Source of the DNA: Taxillus chinensis
Taxonomy: Eukaryota; Streptophyta; Magnoliopsida; Santalales; Loranthaceae
Length of the DNA: 64,000 nucleotides
Assembly: GCA_023512835.1 (NCBI GenBank)
Contig: CM042090.1
Span: forward strand, 9,097,343 to 9,161,342
Direction: 5' to 3'
The notes under the pieces are model-generated. The model saw only the letters and a program-made list of their open reading frames with translations. It ran no database searches and was not told the DNA's origin. Within the stretch, counting starts at the first letter, position 1, and each line of letters opens with the position of its first letter. A program made the translations under genes and the position numbers. This document shows positions 22,991-35,602 of this stretch, piece after piece.

Positions 22991-24317
22991 CAGGAATTAA
23001 ACCTGAGCGAGTGGTGGTGGTGGTGGTGGTGGGGTATAGAGAGATTGAGATTATTGTCGGAAAAGAAACACACACACACACACACAAAATAAATGATGCG
23101 TATGATAAGGGTAGCGTAGCCGTAGGATGGGGGACAAGAGGCGGTGAGAGTGGGGTTAAGGTTGGCAGCGATGTGTTGTCGTTGTCGTTGTCGTTGTCGT
23201 GTGCTGGGTGTGGTGAGATGATGAGGCCGGAAAAACTTCCGGCCTTTTCAGATTACCTTTCGTTATCTACCAACGTTCAAAATTCTTTATCGGCCGTTAA
23301 AAAAACGATTTACGCATTTCGCTGCGTACATAAATGGAAAAGTCTTCTTTAAAAACGATCCATGGTAAAAAAAACAAAACGACTTTTAGTTTTAGACCGA
23401 AAATACACTCCAAACTAATTATTTCTAATTTTATATAAAATTATAAAAATATTTTAAAAAAATTGATGATGTTTGAGTTTTTATGATGTTAAATAATAAT
23501 ATTGTTTAATATTTTTAATAATATTTTTTAAACACTCTTATTTAAATTTTTTATGATATTTATTTGAAGATAATCTTTTAAAAATTATATTTATATTTTA
23601 ATATTATTATTTAAAGACTCTATTTATGCTTGAATAATATCACTCGAATATTTTATTTGTATTTCAATAATATTGTATGGAATATTTAATCATTTCATAT
23701 GTTTAGCATTTTGAAGATGTAAATATCCTTTCTCATTGCAAAATAATCTTAAAAAATGACTTTGTCAAAGTCTCGTTTTGAAAAAAGTACAGTTTTTTGG
23801 AATTAAAAACGACTTTAAAATGCATTCACCTGTAATAAATATTTGATTTTAAAATATAATCTTACTGAATTAATTTAATTAATTCATGTAATATAAAAAA
23901 AGTCAATTTTTATATGACCATTCGTGACAAACTTACAATTTAGCTAAATGATAGCCATGAAAATAATTTAAAAAATCTACAGCAAACTCAATTGGCCATC
24001 ACCTGCTAATTTATTGAGGCACGTCAAATTGGGTTAGGGTGGCCCGGATCGGGCGGATCAAGCGAGCGAGTTGGGTTAATTTTTCCATCCCTAATTAATA
24101 GGTAGCAAAAAATCTATCATAATTAGATCCAACATAGTAATTCAAGTCCTAGTCTGAACTAATAAGATATTTGTAGTTATAAAATTAACAAGAACATAAA
24201 TTTTGAAAATTTAAACGATAATTGAAATAAAAGGCGTGGAAATTTTATCGTCGATTTTTTTTTATTTTTAAATTGGTGCAGGGAGGCGGCTGAGTGGGGG
24301 GGGGGAGGGCAAATTAT

Positions 24318-24533
<216 letters not shown>

Positions 24534-25330
24534 CGGGGGGGGGGGGGGGTGGGGGGGGGGGGGGGGGGAGGGCCGCCGGCATAGCAAGCGGTGGGGGGGG
24601 GGGGCTAACGTTAGTGGAGTGAAAGTGAAAAAGGAAAACAAATACCGAAAACAACATTTCGTGTTTTCATTTTTTTGTGTAAAAAAAAATTTGTTATTAA
24701 AACAAAAGGGGGGGGGGGGGGGGGGGGGGGGGTGGGGGGGGGAGGGGAGGAGGGGTTTTTTACATTTAAGGGGGGGGGGGGGGGGTGCAAAAAACGGCCT
24801 GAAATAACACACCAAACACGCTCTAAATTTTTAATTGAAGTTAAAAGCTTTCTTGTTAAAAAAGAATTTTAGAATTTAAGAGTATTGATTCCCCTCTTGC
24901 CACGTGATATAATTATTAAATGTTAGTAGGAAATTTAATTGGTATTAGAGCATCTTCACCAAGATTATAAGATTAATAGCTTGGATATATTTATTATGCA
25001 TAAATGGAATGAAATCTATTTTCATTTCCATTGGTAGAGTCAATGGAATGTAATTTTTTATTATCTCAAAATAAATGTTACCTTAAGGTAATGTTGATTA
25101 ATCCCACCATTGGTATTGAATCATTACCCGCATAAGGTAATGAACTTTACAAAATTACCCTTCATTTATTCTTCTCTCCTTCGTTCGTTCTTCATGGGAG
25201 GGATGGCTTTGGCTCAAGAGGTGGGGTGCTGTGCGTGACGGGGAGGAAAGGGGTGTGATGGCAAAGGGTGAGTATTGTAATTTGTTAAAAAAAAATCCTT
25301 TGCAAGGTATTATATACTATTCATAAGTAA

Positions 25331-26015
25331 GAGCATCTCCAATCATTTTAGTTAATTAAAATGAGTTAAAGGTATATTTATCTTGCTACACTAAAGCTTT
25401 AACTAATACCACTTCAATGGTGCATCATGTATTTTTTTGTTTAACAATTAATTTTTCCAAACTACCCTTACATTACCTTTACCAAATCCCCAATCCCTAA
25501 TTGGAAGCAGGGCACAAAGTGCGTGCGACAGGGGACGGGGATGGGAAATGCAGGGGGAGAGGGGGAGGGGGCGGAGGGGCGCGCGACAGGGATAGGGGGC
25601 AGGGGCGCGTGATGGGGGGACATGGAATGAGGGGGGCAGAGGGACGAGGGGCGGGGGCGTGTGATGGGGGGGACGGGGAACGCAGGGGGAGGGGGACGAG
25701 GAATGCGGGGGGAGGGGGTATGGGGGACGGGGGACGATGGGACATGGGACGACGGGATAGGGGCGGGAGGCAGGGGCGGGAGGGACGGGGGGGGGGGGGG
25801 GGGGGGAGGAGGAATGCAAGGGGTGGGGAATGTGGGGAAGGAAGAGCGATGGGGGAGAGGGTATAAAGGAGAATTATGATTTTTTGGTAACATGGCATGT
25901 TTAGCTAAAGCAAAAGCTAATTTTTTTCTTTAACTATGCATTTAACTAATGCGTTGGAGAAGATTTTTAGCTAAATATAACTTTAGCTATGTCTTTACCT
26001 CATGCCTTTAGTTAA
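25331..26015. mobile_element. TIR element of the GAGCATCTCCAA family, one end lost
   Basis: The left end is GAGCATCTCCAATC after TAA (25328-25330). The interior 25510-25870 is a G-rich array with GGGGAC/GGGAGG-type words. The right part contains TTTAGCTAAATATAACTTTAGC, which matches subterminal sequence in the 19710-20198 element, but no terminal GGAGATGCTC is visible before the next element begins at 26019. It is probably truncated by that neighbour. Confidence 0.6.
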
Positions 26016-26126
26016 TAAGAGCATCTCCAACCTATAAGTTATAGCAAAAGCTATAGCAATATTTGGCTTAAACTTTCCTCCAATGCATTAGTTATATGAT
26101 AAGCTATAACAAAAAAAAATATGTAA

Positions 26127-26782
26127 GAGCATCTCCAACATCACTAGGTATATTTCATCAGCTAAAGTAATAAATACCTGACTTAAAATAGCTTTACCTA
26201 ATACCATCTCCATTAGTCTAATTGAAAATTTATTGCTTAATTTTATTTTACCAAAATTATCCCTACCTCTATTTTTCCAAACCCTAATCTAGGGGTGGGG
26301 TGCACGTAGGTGGGTGGATGGGGGGTGCGAGTGCGAGCGCGACGCAGGGGGGGGGGAGAGGGAGGGAGGCACGACGCAGGGGGGAGAGGGAGGCGCGACG
26401 AGCTTGGCTTGGATGGCGCGACGACGAGCTTGGACGACGGCCTTGGCTTGGACGACGACGATGGGCCTTGACTGGAGGACAACAGCCTTGGCTGGAAGGA
26501 GGTGGGACGCATGGGGGAAAGGCAACAGGTGGGGGAGGTGCGACATGGGGGTGGGGCGCGACGCGAAGGGAGGAAGGGTAGTACAACGGGTGGAGGGCAT
26601 ATTGGGGGTTTTGGAGAAAGGAGAGGTGTAGGGCTGATGTGGCACATCTATAAATTTAGGTATATTTAGATAAAATTATAGCTGTAGGTAAATTTAGCTG
26701 GTACAATAACTGATCTGTTGGAGTAATTTTTTAGCCAAATATTGCTTTAGCTGTTGAAATAGCTATGTTATTGGAGATGCTC
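26127..26782. mobile_element. Nested TIR element (656 bp) with GC-rich core
   Basis: Ends are GAGCATCTCCAACA and TTGGAGATGCTC, with TAA on both sides (26124-26126 and 26783-26785). The interior 26290-26630 is GC-rich with GACGACGAGCTTGG-like words repeated several times. Because it sits wholly inside the element at 26019-27612, it inserted later. The long open frames on both strands here reflect lack of stop codons in GC-rich DNA, not a recognisable protein. Confidence 0.85.
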
Positions 26783-26889
26783 TAAATATAGATATTTTTT
26801 TAGCTTTAGCTGGAGGTGCCATGTCAGCCTTTCACCCCAAATTTTCAAATATTCCTAATGTACCCTCTCGTCTTCGAAATTTCTCGATC

Positions 26890-27290
26890 CCAATTTCAGA
26901 AAGAGAGGTCGTCATGGAGAGTTACCGTCACGATGGGTGGAGGAGAGAGTCGTCGTCATGGTCTCCAACCCACCCCTGCTCGCCTGCTCTCTCTCGACAG
27001 AAATCCCCATATCCAGCCTCATGGACATGGTCTCCTTCAAGGAGAGGATCTACACGACTCTAAATTGGAAGAAATGGGTGACAAACAAATTCCAATCCCT
27101 CTAGAAGAGCATAGGAATCGACGAACCAATTTCATGTTTCCTACACAAAATCGCGAGGGACAAGAAGCTGCTCTTCACCGTCGCCGAGAGGTGGTCACCA
27201 ACACCTTTTTCCCTTTTGGTGAGGCCACGGTCACCCTCAAGGACGTCGTGGTTCTAGGCGGTGCGGTTACGCTTTAAGAACACTAGTGAT
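26890..27290 (+). pseudogene. Plant mobile domain (PMD, MAIN-like) fragment
   Basis: One frame gives IGIDEPI, then DKKLLFTVAERWSP. The next frame continues with TNTFFPFGEATVTLKDVVVLGG. Together these match the conserved ERW-P-TNTF-P-GEAT-TLEDV-VLGG core of the plant mobile domain found in MAIN-like proteins and in some transposons. The two halves are in different frames, and an in-frame stop lies upstream (near 27103), so this is a broken fragment. PMD proteins act in gene silencing and development; this piece cannot. It is cargo inside the TIR element at 26019-27612. Confidence 0.75.
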
Positions 27291-27929
27291 GAGCCTTCGG
27301 AGCTCGAGCATGAGGCCTTCCTCTCCCTATGGGAGCTCCGTTGTTTCCGGTACCGCGGCGGGGGCGCACGGGCAAGCATGCTTCCCCTTTCCCATGCCTC
27401 TCCCTAATGCATTGGTCACGAAGGGGGTGGGGTTTTGATTCTTCCCGAGCGGGTTTTTTTGGGGGGGGGGGGGAGGGAAAAATAAATATTAAGGATATTT
27501 TTGAACAAATAAAACTTAAGCAAAAATATAAATACTATAAAATTGGAGTACCGTCTATAATGGTGCAAACAAAAAAAACTTTAGCTAATATAATACCAAA
27601 TTGGAGATGCTCTAAACCATGCTCATCCATTCTATTATTATGTTAATTTCATTTTCCCATACCAAAGAAGCCTTTTAAGTTTAATTAAATTTGATTAGTT
27701 AAATTTATACATAACGATTTTAATTAATAGTATATACAATATTTTATTTATTTTCTTAAATGTATTTTTTAAAATTAACCTTACAACGCGAGTTCGGAGT
27801 GAGTTCAACTTTTATATATTTTAGGAGGAATGTTTTATTCAAAATTGATGGGAGTTTCTCCAGCACACGGTAGCTATAAGCGTAGCTAGCCGGGACTAAT
27901 TGCGAACTTCGTAATCGGGGAGAAGCGAA

Positions 27930-30900
27930 ATGCAAGCGAGGCATGAATGGACGCCGCAAAAGGACGACTCAAAAAAAGATGATGGAGATACTGGCGACAG
28001 CGGCGGCGGCGGCTCCCTGAGGCGGCGCTTGCGGTCTTCTGACGCAGCGTCCGGCTGGTCCGTCAGCGAAGCGATGGTCCTGGTGAACGAGATCTCCGTG
28101 GTGGAGGGCGATTGTTCGACGCAAGTATCTTCCTACCAGAAATGGAAGATAGTAGCCGAAAACTGCCGGGCTTTTGGGGTGTTCAGGTCCTCCAACCAGT
28201 GCTCCCGGAAGTGGGAGGCCCTGCTCCTCGACTACGCCACCATCTCGCGTTGGCAGTCCCTCAACCCTGATTCCTACTGGTCTCTGGGTGTGGAGTCGAG
28301 AATGGAGTTGGGGCTTCCCCGTGTTTTCGATTGCGACCTGTTTAAGGCCATCCATCAACTCGTCCAGGCCCGAGAGGAATACTCCGACGCTGATAATGAT
28401 CAATCCGATCTCCATCTCCATCCCCATCAATTGCCGCCTCCATATTCCGGTACCCATTTTCTACTTTCTCATCTCATCTCATTTCATCCAATGTCGTGTT
28501 ATTATTATTATTACATTTTTTTTGTCTACGAGTTTGCATTCCCTCATCGTAAATGTACATTATGATTGGCCCTTCCACGTGAATTCCTAATCCACATCTA
28601 TTTATAAAGTTAGTGCACCAGCGCCTCTTCATTGCACCCCATGCCCAAGACCCTTGTTTTGGAAAATATGCCTGAAGAAGATCTTATTTGAAACGACATT
28701 CAATTAGTGATTGACGATAACCCTTGGTTTGTAAGTGCTTGTTACCATAAATCTGAATGCTATAAAAAAAGTGTGGAACAAAAGCACACAACTTTTTCTT
28801 TTTCTTTTTTTGGTTGGTATTTCTGATGTTTGATTTGCCAGAAGTGTGATATTCAATATTAAACGAGTCAATTTCTTTGATGTGAAGGTCTGGTTTTTTT
28901 CATACCAGTTTCAGGAAAAAAATAGCTCAATTGTTTTATGATTGATACTTTTAGTGTTAATAATTTTAGGAATGCAAATAGAATTTTGATATGTCTGAGA
29001 TCTTGTATATGTAGTCCTGTAATAAATTACAGGAGGAGCTTGTTCACCATCTATTGTAAATACAATGTTGTCATAAACTAGTCAAATATGATACCTCAGG
29101 TATCTTGGTACATAATCTACAGCTTTGCCTTTATTATTATTTTTTTTGTATGGAACTACTTGTCTGCTGTTTATATTTCAAATATTTATTTTCAAAAGCA
29201 TTGCTCAAACGAATGATGCATAAATTTCTTGCACTTTGATATAGGGTGGAATGATCAATGGACCGGACTATCTTTGCATTATATGTATCACGTTGTTCCA
29301 TCATTTCAGTATTTGGGGGTTTACTCGTAATGTTCATTGTCACATGTTAGGGGCACATATAGAAAGCAGATAATGAAACAGTTACAATGGGACATTGCAA
29401 GGCTTTCTCCCCCATTCTTCTTTTCTGGCTTGCTTATTTCTACCTTTCTTTTCAGGCGAGCCCATTATATCACATCATTATTCTTCTGGATTTCTTATAT
29501 GTGCACTATACTGTGATTTTCTAATATAGTTTATTTTAATAGCATCTGCATAGCTTGGTGAAAATGAGTGATGAAAAAAACAACTAATATACTTCTTATA
29601 CATCCAATACATGGAAGGAGTTATAATTCATAATATGGATCCCTTTTTCCTTCTTATGTTATGTTCTTGTGGTTGGCTTGAGCTCATTTCTCATGCCAAA
29701 AAATCTTTGCTGCCAAAGGTGAAAGTTCACCCTTTTCTCAAAAACAAGAAAAGGAAAAGGAGAAGATATGCATGATAATTTAATTAATACTGCTTTAGGT
29801 CGTGATATTTCTCAATTGCTTATCATGACATACTTATGTAGCAGTAAATAAGGAGGTTTGAGGGTTTAAAATTGTAAAATATATACTTTTTCCTTGCTAA
29901 ATAAGCTCTTATTTATCGTCACATAGGCGGGTTGTGATGTATTTCATTACTATTTAGTTAATGCACTTTAGTGTCCTGTTTTCCTCTTTCTCATTTTTTT
30001 TCTTTAAATCTTGACTTGGCAGGCTCATGAAGTTTGAAGAAACGTTATTTAAGCTCACTATGTTCACTATTTAAATGAGTTGGGCTTAAGTTAATCCTAC
30101 CGAGATGTTGAGTTTGCAATCAAACCCAGGTGGCTTGATATTGTATCAACTTTAATAGTTGTTGAAGTAATTTATACAAGATTAGAAAGAGATTCACCTC
30201 TCCCCTCAAATCCTTCATGCCTAGGTTTGAGTGAGCTCTCTAGATGTGTTTTTTTGGTTGGAGGAGACTTATATTTGTGCTCAATATTCTCCACGCTCTC
30301 ATGTCTGCCCAGCCCCATGTCTCTTCGTGGGCTAATGGGCGAAGGTGAGCTTGAGCTTGTTAATATTCTTAAAGGTGCTGAGCCTGAATATCATTCTCAA
30401 AGGTTAGCTTGAGCTTGCAAGTTCAGGAACAAATGAAATATGAAACCCTAATTGTGCGTCTCTTATAAAAAAGGTTTCTAGTTTGGCCCCTTGCTATACA
30501 TGTTCAGTGTTCTTAATTCCTTTTACATCAAAGTTCCATATTGAAATTCTAGTTGATGCTGTTGATATAACCCGGTAGGACTTGAAATAATTGTGGGGTA
30601 GTACTACTGTTTTAAAAAGACTTGCCAAGTATTGATAATAGAACTACAATAAACTTAGACAGGTAAGTTGGCATTTGGCACCCATTGATTGGGTGCGTTC
30701 TTAATTATTTTCACCAGCTGATATGTTTTTTTTTTTCAAAATTTTATACATCAAAAGGTGTTATAAATATTACTATTTATGTTAGTGGACTTAGCTTATT
30801 GTCTATAATAATGATAGGCCTTGTTTGAAGCGTGGAGCAATTAAAGTAATGTCTATATACATACTCTCAAGTTCGATGGTAATATATATTTGTTTTCTCC

Positions 30901-31146
30901 CTTTTTCTTCCGTAAGTTTCAAAGAAGCCAAAGCAGCCGCAGGTGAGGCCTCCTTCAGCCATCTCCATGGAGAAACTGTATCAAAACGCTGAACAGATCA
31001 ATGTCTTAGTCAGAGCGTGGCCAACGGAGGCTCGTGACACCTCCCAAATTGATCTCGTAAGGCGTCAAGGTGACGAGCTGATAAGCTACCTTAGAGACAT
31101 GGCCAACAATCTTGGACAGCTCTGTGATCTAGTCCGTGGGTGTTGA
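27930..31146 (+). CDS. Trihelix/SANT-like DNA-binding protein (ASR3-like)
   Basis: Two exons: 27930-28449 and 30917-31146, joined GT-AG with the codon G|TT, giving 249 aa. The N-terminus is acidic and glycine-rich, then basic (SLRRRLRSS). Residues about 42-135 contain the domain: GWSVSEAMVLVNEI, then YQKWKIVAENC, then QCSRKWEALLLDY and a YWSL motif. The regular tryptophans and the QC-RKWE helix are typical of plant trihelix (SANT-related) repressors such as ASR3, which restrains immune gene expression. The C-terminal exon (MEKLYQNAEQINVLVRAW) is a predicted helical region seen in this subfamily. The precise orthologue is inferred, not proven. The second exon has its own stop TGA at 31144; no damage is seen. 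Confidence 0.85.
28450..30916 (+). other. Intron of the trihelix gene (2.5 kb)
   Basis: The donor is CG|GTACCC and the acceptor CCGTAAG. Retention would read through to a stop at about 28565. The stretch is AT-rich; a GAGCTTGAGCTTG-like segment at 30330-30420 resembles the dispersed repeat at 18740-19210. No gene or intact element is seen. Confidence 0.75.
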
Positions 31147-31424
31147 AATTCTTCGGCATGGCTGTGCAATTTTGCTTCCCAAGATGCAGGACCAGAACCC
31201 AGTACAGTGGAAATGGATGAGACCAATGACAATTTCCAGGGGAATCAATTATGTAGTTTGGAGAATGTGGTTAGTAAAGGGCTAAGCGTAGCCATTTTAT
31301 TATCAATGTTTTAAAGAGATTATTATTATTGCGTGAGATTTGGATATTTGCCAGTTTTTAAAATTATATGTATGTGTGTGTACATGTATAAACACTCCCG
31401 GTTAGCAACTTTGCCAGATTTGGT

Positions 31425-31830
31425 TATGGTTTTCATTTTTTGTTTTCAAAAGTCGATTTTAAAAATGATAATTAAAAATTATTTTTTTGTTAAACTGAGA
31501 ACGAATTATTGTTTGGTCACGGTTTTTCGTTTTCGTTTTTATTTTTTTGTTGAGGTCGTGCAGCAGGCGTGGAGGTCGTGCAGTGGGAGGGCGTCACGGC
31601 AGGGGGAGGTCGCGGTGGCCTTGGAGCATGACGGGAGGAGGGGCGTTGTAGCGGTTGTTGTCGCAGCAGGTAGCCAACGTGGGGTGGGTTGCCGTTTCAG
31701 CGGCCCTGGCGCGGGAGGGGGGGGGGGTTGAGAACAAGTGAAAACATTGTGGAGATGTTCTCATTTTTTCCCTCAAAATCGTTTGTTTTTGAAAACGCAA
31801 AACAAAACAAATACGCTAACCAAACAAAAA
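31425..31830. mobile_element. Probable TIR element with GC-rich core
   Basis: The left side has ATTTGGTTATGGTTTTC and the right side CGCTAACCAAACAAA, an imperfect inverted pair around TTTGGTTA. The flanking parts are A/T-rich with GTTTTC/GAAAAC inverted words. The core (31553-31725) is GC-rich with GGAGGTCGTGCAG repeated. This design (AT-rich inverted ends plus GC-rich cargo) resembles the TAA-flanked elements at 25331-27612, but the end sequences differ. Exact ends and target duplication were not resolved. Confidence 0.45.
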
Positions 31831-34639
31831 AAAACCGATTTTTTTTATTAAAATACAGAAAACATGTAACTAGTCTATGACATTTGAGGTGCCTTAAAAG
31901 TTTCTATGTCCGGCCGATGGATGGGTCTGCTTCTGTTTCCGTGAGCTTGTGGACGAAGGTGTTGGCTCTAAGGGGGTGAGAATATGGAATGATGCCGGAC
32001 TGGATCAGGAATGGTAGTGGAAGGTTGTTGGAGTGTTTTGGCATGTGGCTGGAAGTTGGATGGAAGTTGCAAGCCAACTGGGGGAGTTTAAGGGTGGTGG
32101 AGCTGCTGCCGTAATGATTCCTAGCCAAAAGTTGCAGGGGGGCAAGAGAGCTTGGTAGTGGTGTAGTTCTCCAACAACGAGTTCTTCTCAAAAGCTTATT
32201 GTTGAACACATTGCAAGCCTCTATCAACAAACGCATCAGCCATAAGTTAACGACACCATCAGCAAGCGCTTGGTGCCAGTAATGTTAATGTTGGAATAAT
32301 TCACCTTACGTCAAGCTTATAATGGATAATATTGTGATAAAGATATAGGCCTCAATTTTATTTAATTTAGTAAGTGATATCATAGCTGAATTATTCCCTT
32401 GAATATGTTGTAAGATAGTGAAAGCCGTATTGGATTGGAATATGGTTATGAGCTTTGTCATTAGGATATTAAAATGATGTGATTTCGATTCAAAATGTGA
32501 ATTGAAGGGTATACTATAAGAAAATTTTCATGGTGACCCACATGGTGGTAGCCTAGGTATATAAGTGTATTTTTGGCCTATAATGTGTGATTTGTAACAA
32601 AAGGAGATTGTTGGGATAATTTGTCTCATATCTCATAAAAAGAGGAAGACATGGTCATTAATAAGAAGAAAATAGATTTTAATGTCATAACATGTTTTAA
32701 AATAATGGTGTTCCTAACTTGAGTTGTGTCTTTGATTCAACAATGTAGCCTCTTGAGTGACTTTTGTTGGACTGAGCCAAGACGGAGGCCAATTTAAATT
32801 TTACAATATTGTTCGTTTTTGCCTCATTAGCTTTAAAACTTGTTATGACATTTTTGGGTATGCTTTTTTCTTATTAATGGTCTTGTTTTATCTCTTTATG
32901 AGATGTGAGAAAGATTATTTCAATAATCTCTCCTTTTTTAACACATTGAACCATACATCATAGGCCAAAGGCACAACTTATAAAACTGAACTTAGGTTAC
33001 AATGAAATTTTTTCTTATAACTCCTCCTCAATCTACAATTGAGCAAGCCACATATCCACCCAAACTCCTTATACTCATCCTATGTGCATAACATCAACAC
33101 AAACTTTTTTAACAAATAAGAAAACAAAAGAAAAGACCCGAGAAACATGAATTACACTACAATTGGTCAAAAAAAAGTGGTTCCAAGTAGGTCTTTCTCG
33201 TGAATGCATCTTTCCTAGAAAAGTAGAGAAAAAAACAATCAAACCCACAAATAATGGGCAATGGTAGATCACCATTGTCATTATTGTGATACATATGTTT
33301 CTAAACAACCTTTACGATAATATTTCTGGTTGCATTAGTTGTTACCACTGCTTTGTTCACCCTCTCATCCACCCTAACCACATCATATGCTTTCTCTACA
33401 ACTCTCCATGCTTCCTGCTTATTCAAGAACAATCTAGAAGAAATGTTAGTTTTGAAAATGCAATTTTCATGCCACCAAAAATCATACCATATGTAAATGT
33501 AAAAAGCTTTGCTTGTGTTTCCAACTTTAATGATTAACATGGACTAGAAAAGAAAAAATAAAAACTTTGCAACGTTTGTCCTTCAATCACTTTTGCAAGT
33601 CATTGAACCAAAGATGGCACACAACCATATCAAATATAAAATGACTTTTTTTTTTTTTTTATTTCTAAAAAAACATTTACACATTTTTAACATTGCATAA
33701 TACAATAAAACAATACACAGATAGAGGCGGAGGCGGGCGCAAACACAACCCCCCCTCCCCCCTCAATTTTTTTGCTTAATTTTTTTTATGTATGTGTAAT
33801 TTAAATTTTTTTATTTATAAATAAATTATTATAATATTAATAAAAAAATTAAAACAATAGGGTCATAATTTTTATTTTATATGAGCATAATGTAATATAT
33901 AGTCATAAATGTAAAATCTCTAAGATTGTAGGTGTAAAATAATAAATTATATAATCGTAATCATTTGACACAAAATTAGAGATTAATATATCTATATTAG
34001 TTTGAGTCATCGAGTTATAAATTAATGAATTAGATAATCTAATATCATAGTCATAGATTAATCTAATTTATATCATAGATAATAATATATAATTATATAT
34101 ATAATATAAAATGAATAAGTTAATTAATTAAGTCATATAAATCTATTAGATTAATATAATTTATCTAAAGCCTTATATATGTAAACTAGATGGTATATAT
34201 ACCAATAATCATATAAAGCATGATAGTATTCATATAAAGTGTGACTTGTTATCATTGACAAATAAAGATTTTATATTATACGATGATAGGTATGATATGG
34301 TTTAAAAGTCAACAATAAATTAACTAACTACCGTATATCAATAGATTTCTGATATATATATATATTTAAAATTATCAAACTAAACTTATAAAGTATAAAA
34401 ATCCAACAAAAATTAGTATACCTATGAATTGCTTAATATCTAAAAAAAAGTTATGTTTATGTTCTACTACTCCAATATATATACATACAATTAATAGGCT
34501 CTTATATATATAGGTATGTTTTTAGTCTTTATCAATATTTAAATTTAATTAATAATATGACTGTCCAAAAGTATTGATGAAGATATTGATAATTATAATA
34601 ATAATAAATGGATTATACATTTTTTAAGAAATTATATAA

Positions 34640-35363
34640 GATATATTTATAAGTGAATTTAGCAAACTTTTTATGCTTTTATATTATTACTCGTAATATA
34701 TGTTGTTAAATATATTTTAAAATAATAATTTCTAAAAATAAATTATAATAATTTTAACATTTGTATACTGGTCCCTCCAAATTAAATTATTTTATGGATA
34801 CTGCACATATACCATACTAATGCAATTTTCCATTATAAGAAAATATCCATTGATTCAAATAATCGAAAAATCACTTTTCTCTAGGGGTGATCAAGAACCG
34901 AACCAAGCAGCAACATGACCTAAACCGTTTGGACCGGAAAAATTGGTTTTTAAAATTATATTGGTTTATTTGGTTTTTAATTTTTTGGAAGAAGCTAGGT
35001 TGATGATGGTTATACGTTTTTGGTTAACCGAACTTATATAAGATATCATTTTAAGTGAATTTTAGTAAACTCTAGTTTTGCACTTTCTCAAAGTAGAAAG
35101 GCCAAAGGTTCATTACTCTCATTCCCTATCTCTCGGATCTACTATGGTTGGGCTAGAATTGGTGATAATGTTTAAGAATTAAAATGAATAAATTTTTTTA
35201 TTTGACGTTAAAAATTCAAAAATTGATTCAACGCGAAACGAATTTGTATACCGGTCCCTCCAAATTAAATTAGTTTATGGTATTGCATTTTTAATTTTTA
35301 ATGCAATTTTCCATTATAAGAAAATATCCATTGATTCAAATAATCGAAAAATCACTTTTTTCT
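34640..35363. repeat. Direct duplication upstream of the RAD7-like gene
   Basis: Segments at 34761-34880 and 35243-35363 share TTGTATAC-GGTCCCTCC and then about 60 nearly identical bases from ATGCAATTTTCCATTATAAG through AATCGAAAAATCACTTTT. Upstream, AAGATAT..TTTAAGTGAATTT-like sequence at about 34637-34670 is also repeated near 35037-35070. The offset is therefore about 400-480 bp. It is a local duplication with later indels, or two ends of one unidentified element. Confidence 0.75.
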
Positions 35364-35602
35364 CTATTTAACTTGTAGCTTTTAATTTAAATTTGCATAT
35401 AAAAGGAAGTTGTAGTTTATCGGGAAGCATACCCTGATGGATCGGGCGGCAATCCACACAAATCTTTAAAGCCCGTGCAAAGGAGGAGTAGCAGTCGGCA
35501 CAGATTGGGCTAGGTTTGCCTGGGACCCTTAATGAGTGTTCTCTATAATAAATATCCTACCCTCCCTGACGACGGTTCCTTTATTTCCAAATTGGCTTGG
35601 CA

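Larger units (their letters stand above)
26019..27612. mobile_element. TIR element carrying a plant-mobile-domain gene fragment, with a nested copy inside
   Basis: The left end is GAGCATCTCCAACC (TAA at 26016-26018) and the right end is TTGGAGATGCTC (TAA at 27613-27615). Another complete family member lies inside at 26127-26782. Leaving that out, the element is about 0.93 kb. Its interior 26820-27460 is GC-rich, unlike the AT-rich ends, and holds a PMD-like coding relic. This matches a Pack-type element, meaning a non-autonomous TIR element with captured host DNA. Confidence 0.7.
31147..35602. other. Gene-free AT-rich intergenic region
   Basis: It holds a probable MITE (about 31425-31830), an unrecognised moderately GC-rich block (31900-32290), and a very AT-rich region (33660-34860) with no reading frames. 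A direct duplication lies at 34640-35363. The promoter of the RAD7-like gene should lie in 35360-35602. No protein-coding gene is supported. Confidence 0.6.

Noticed and set aside
25448..25898. Overlapping proline-rich/glycine-rich frames on both strands
   Set aside because: Simple G-rich array inside a MITE; several frames are open at once because stops are rare in this base composition.
26243..26647. Proline- and serine-rich minus-strand frames of 100-134 aa
   Set aside because: They lie inside the nested TIR element and have no recognisable domain; the plus strand is equally open.
27969..28457. 162-aa minus-strand frame
   Set aside because: Antisense shadow of exon 1 of the trihelix gene.
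31904..32236. 110-aa minus-strand frame
   Set aside because: No family recognised, no neighbouring exons and no conserved motif; left as unexplained sequence.
33075..33540. Hydrophobic and basic short frames on both strands
   Set aside because: AT-rich DNA; no recognised family and both strands open.
35597..35602. TTG as start of the RAD7-like protein
   Set aside because: An ATG in the same frame follows two codons later at 35603 and is the normal plant start.
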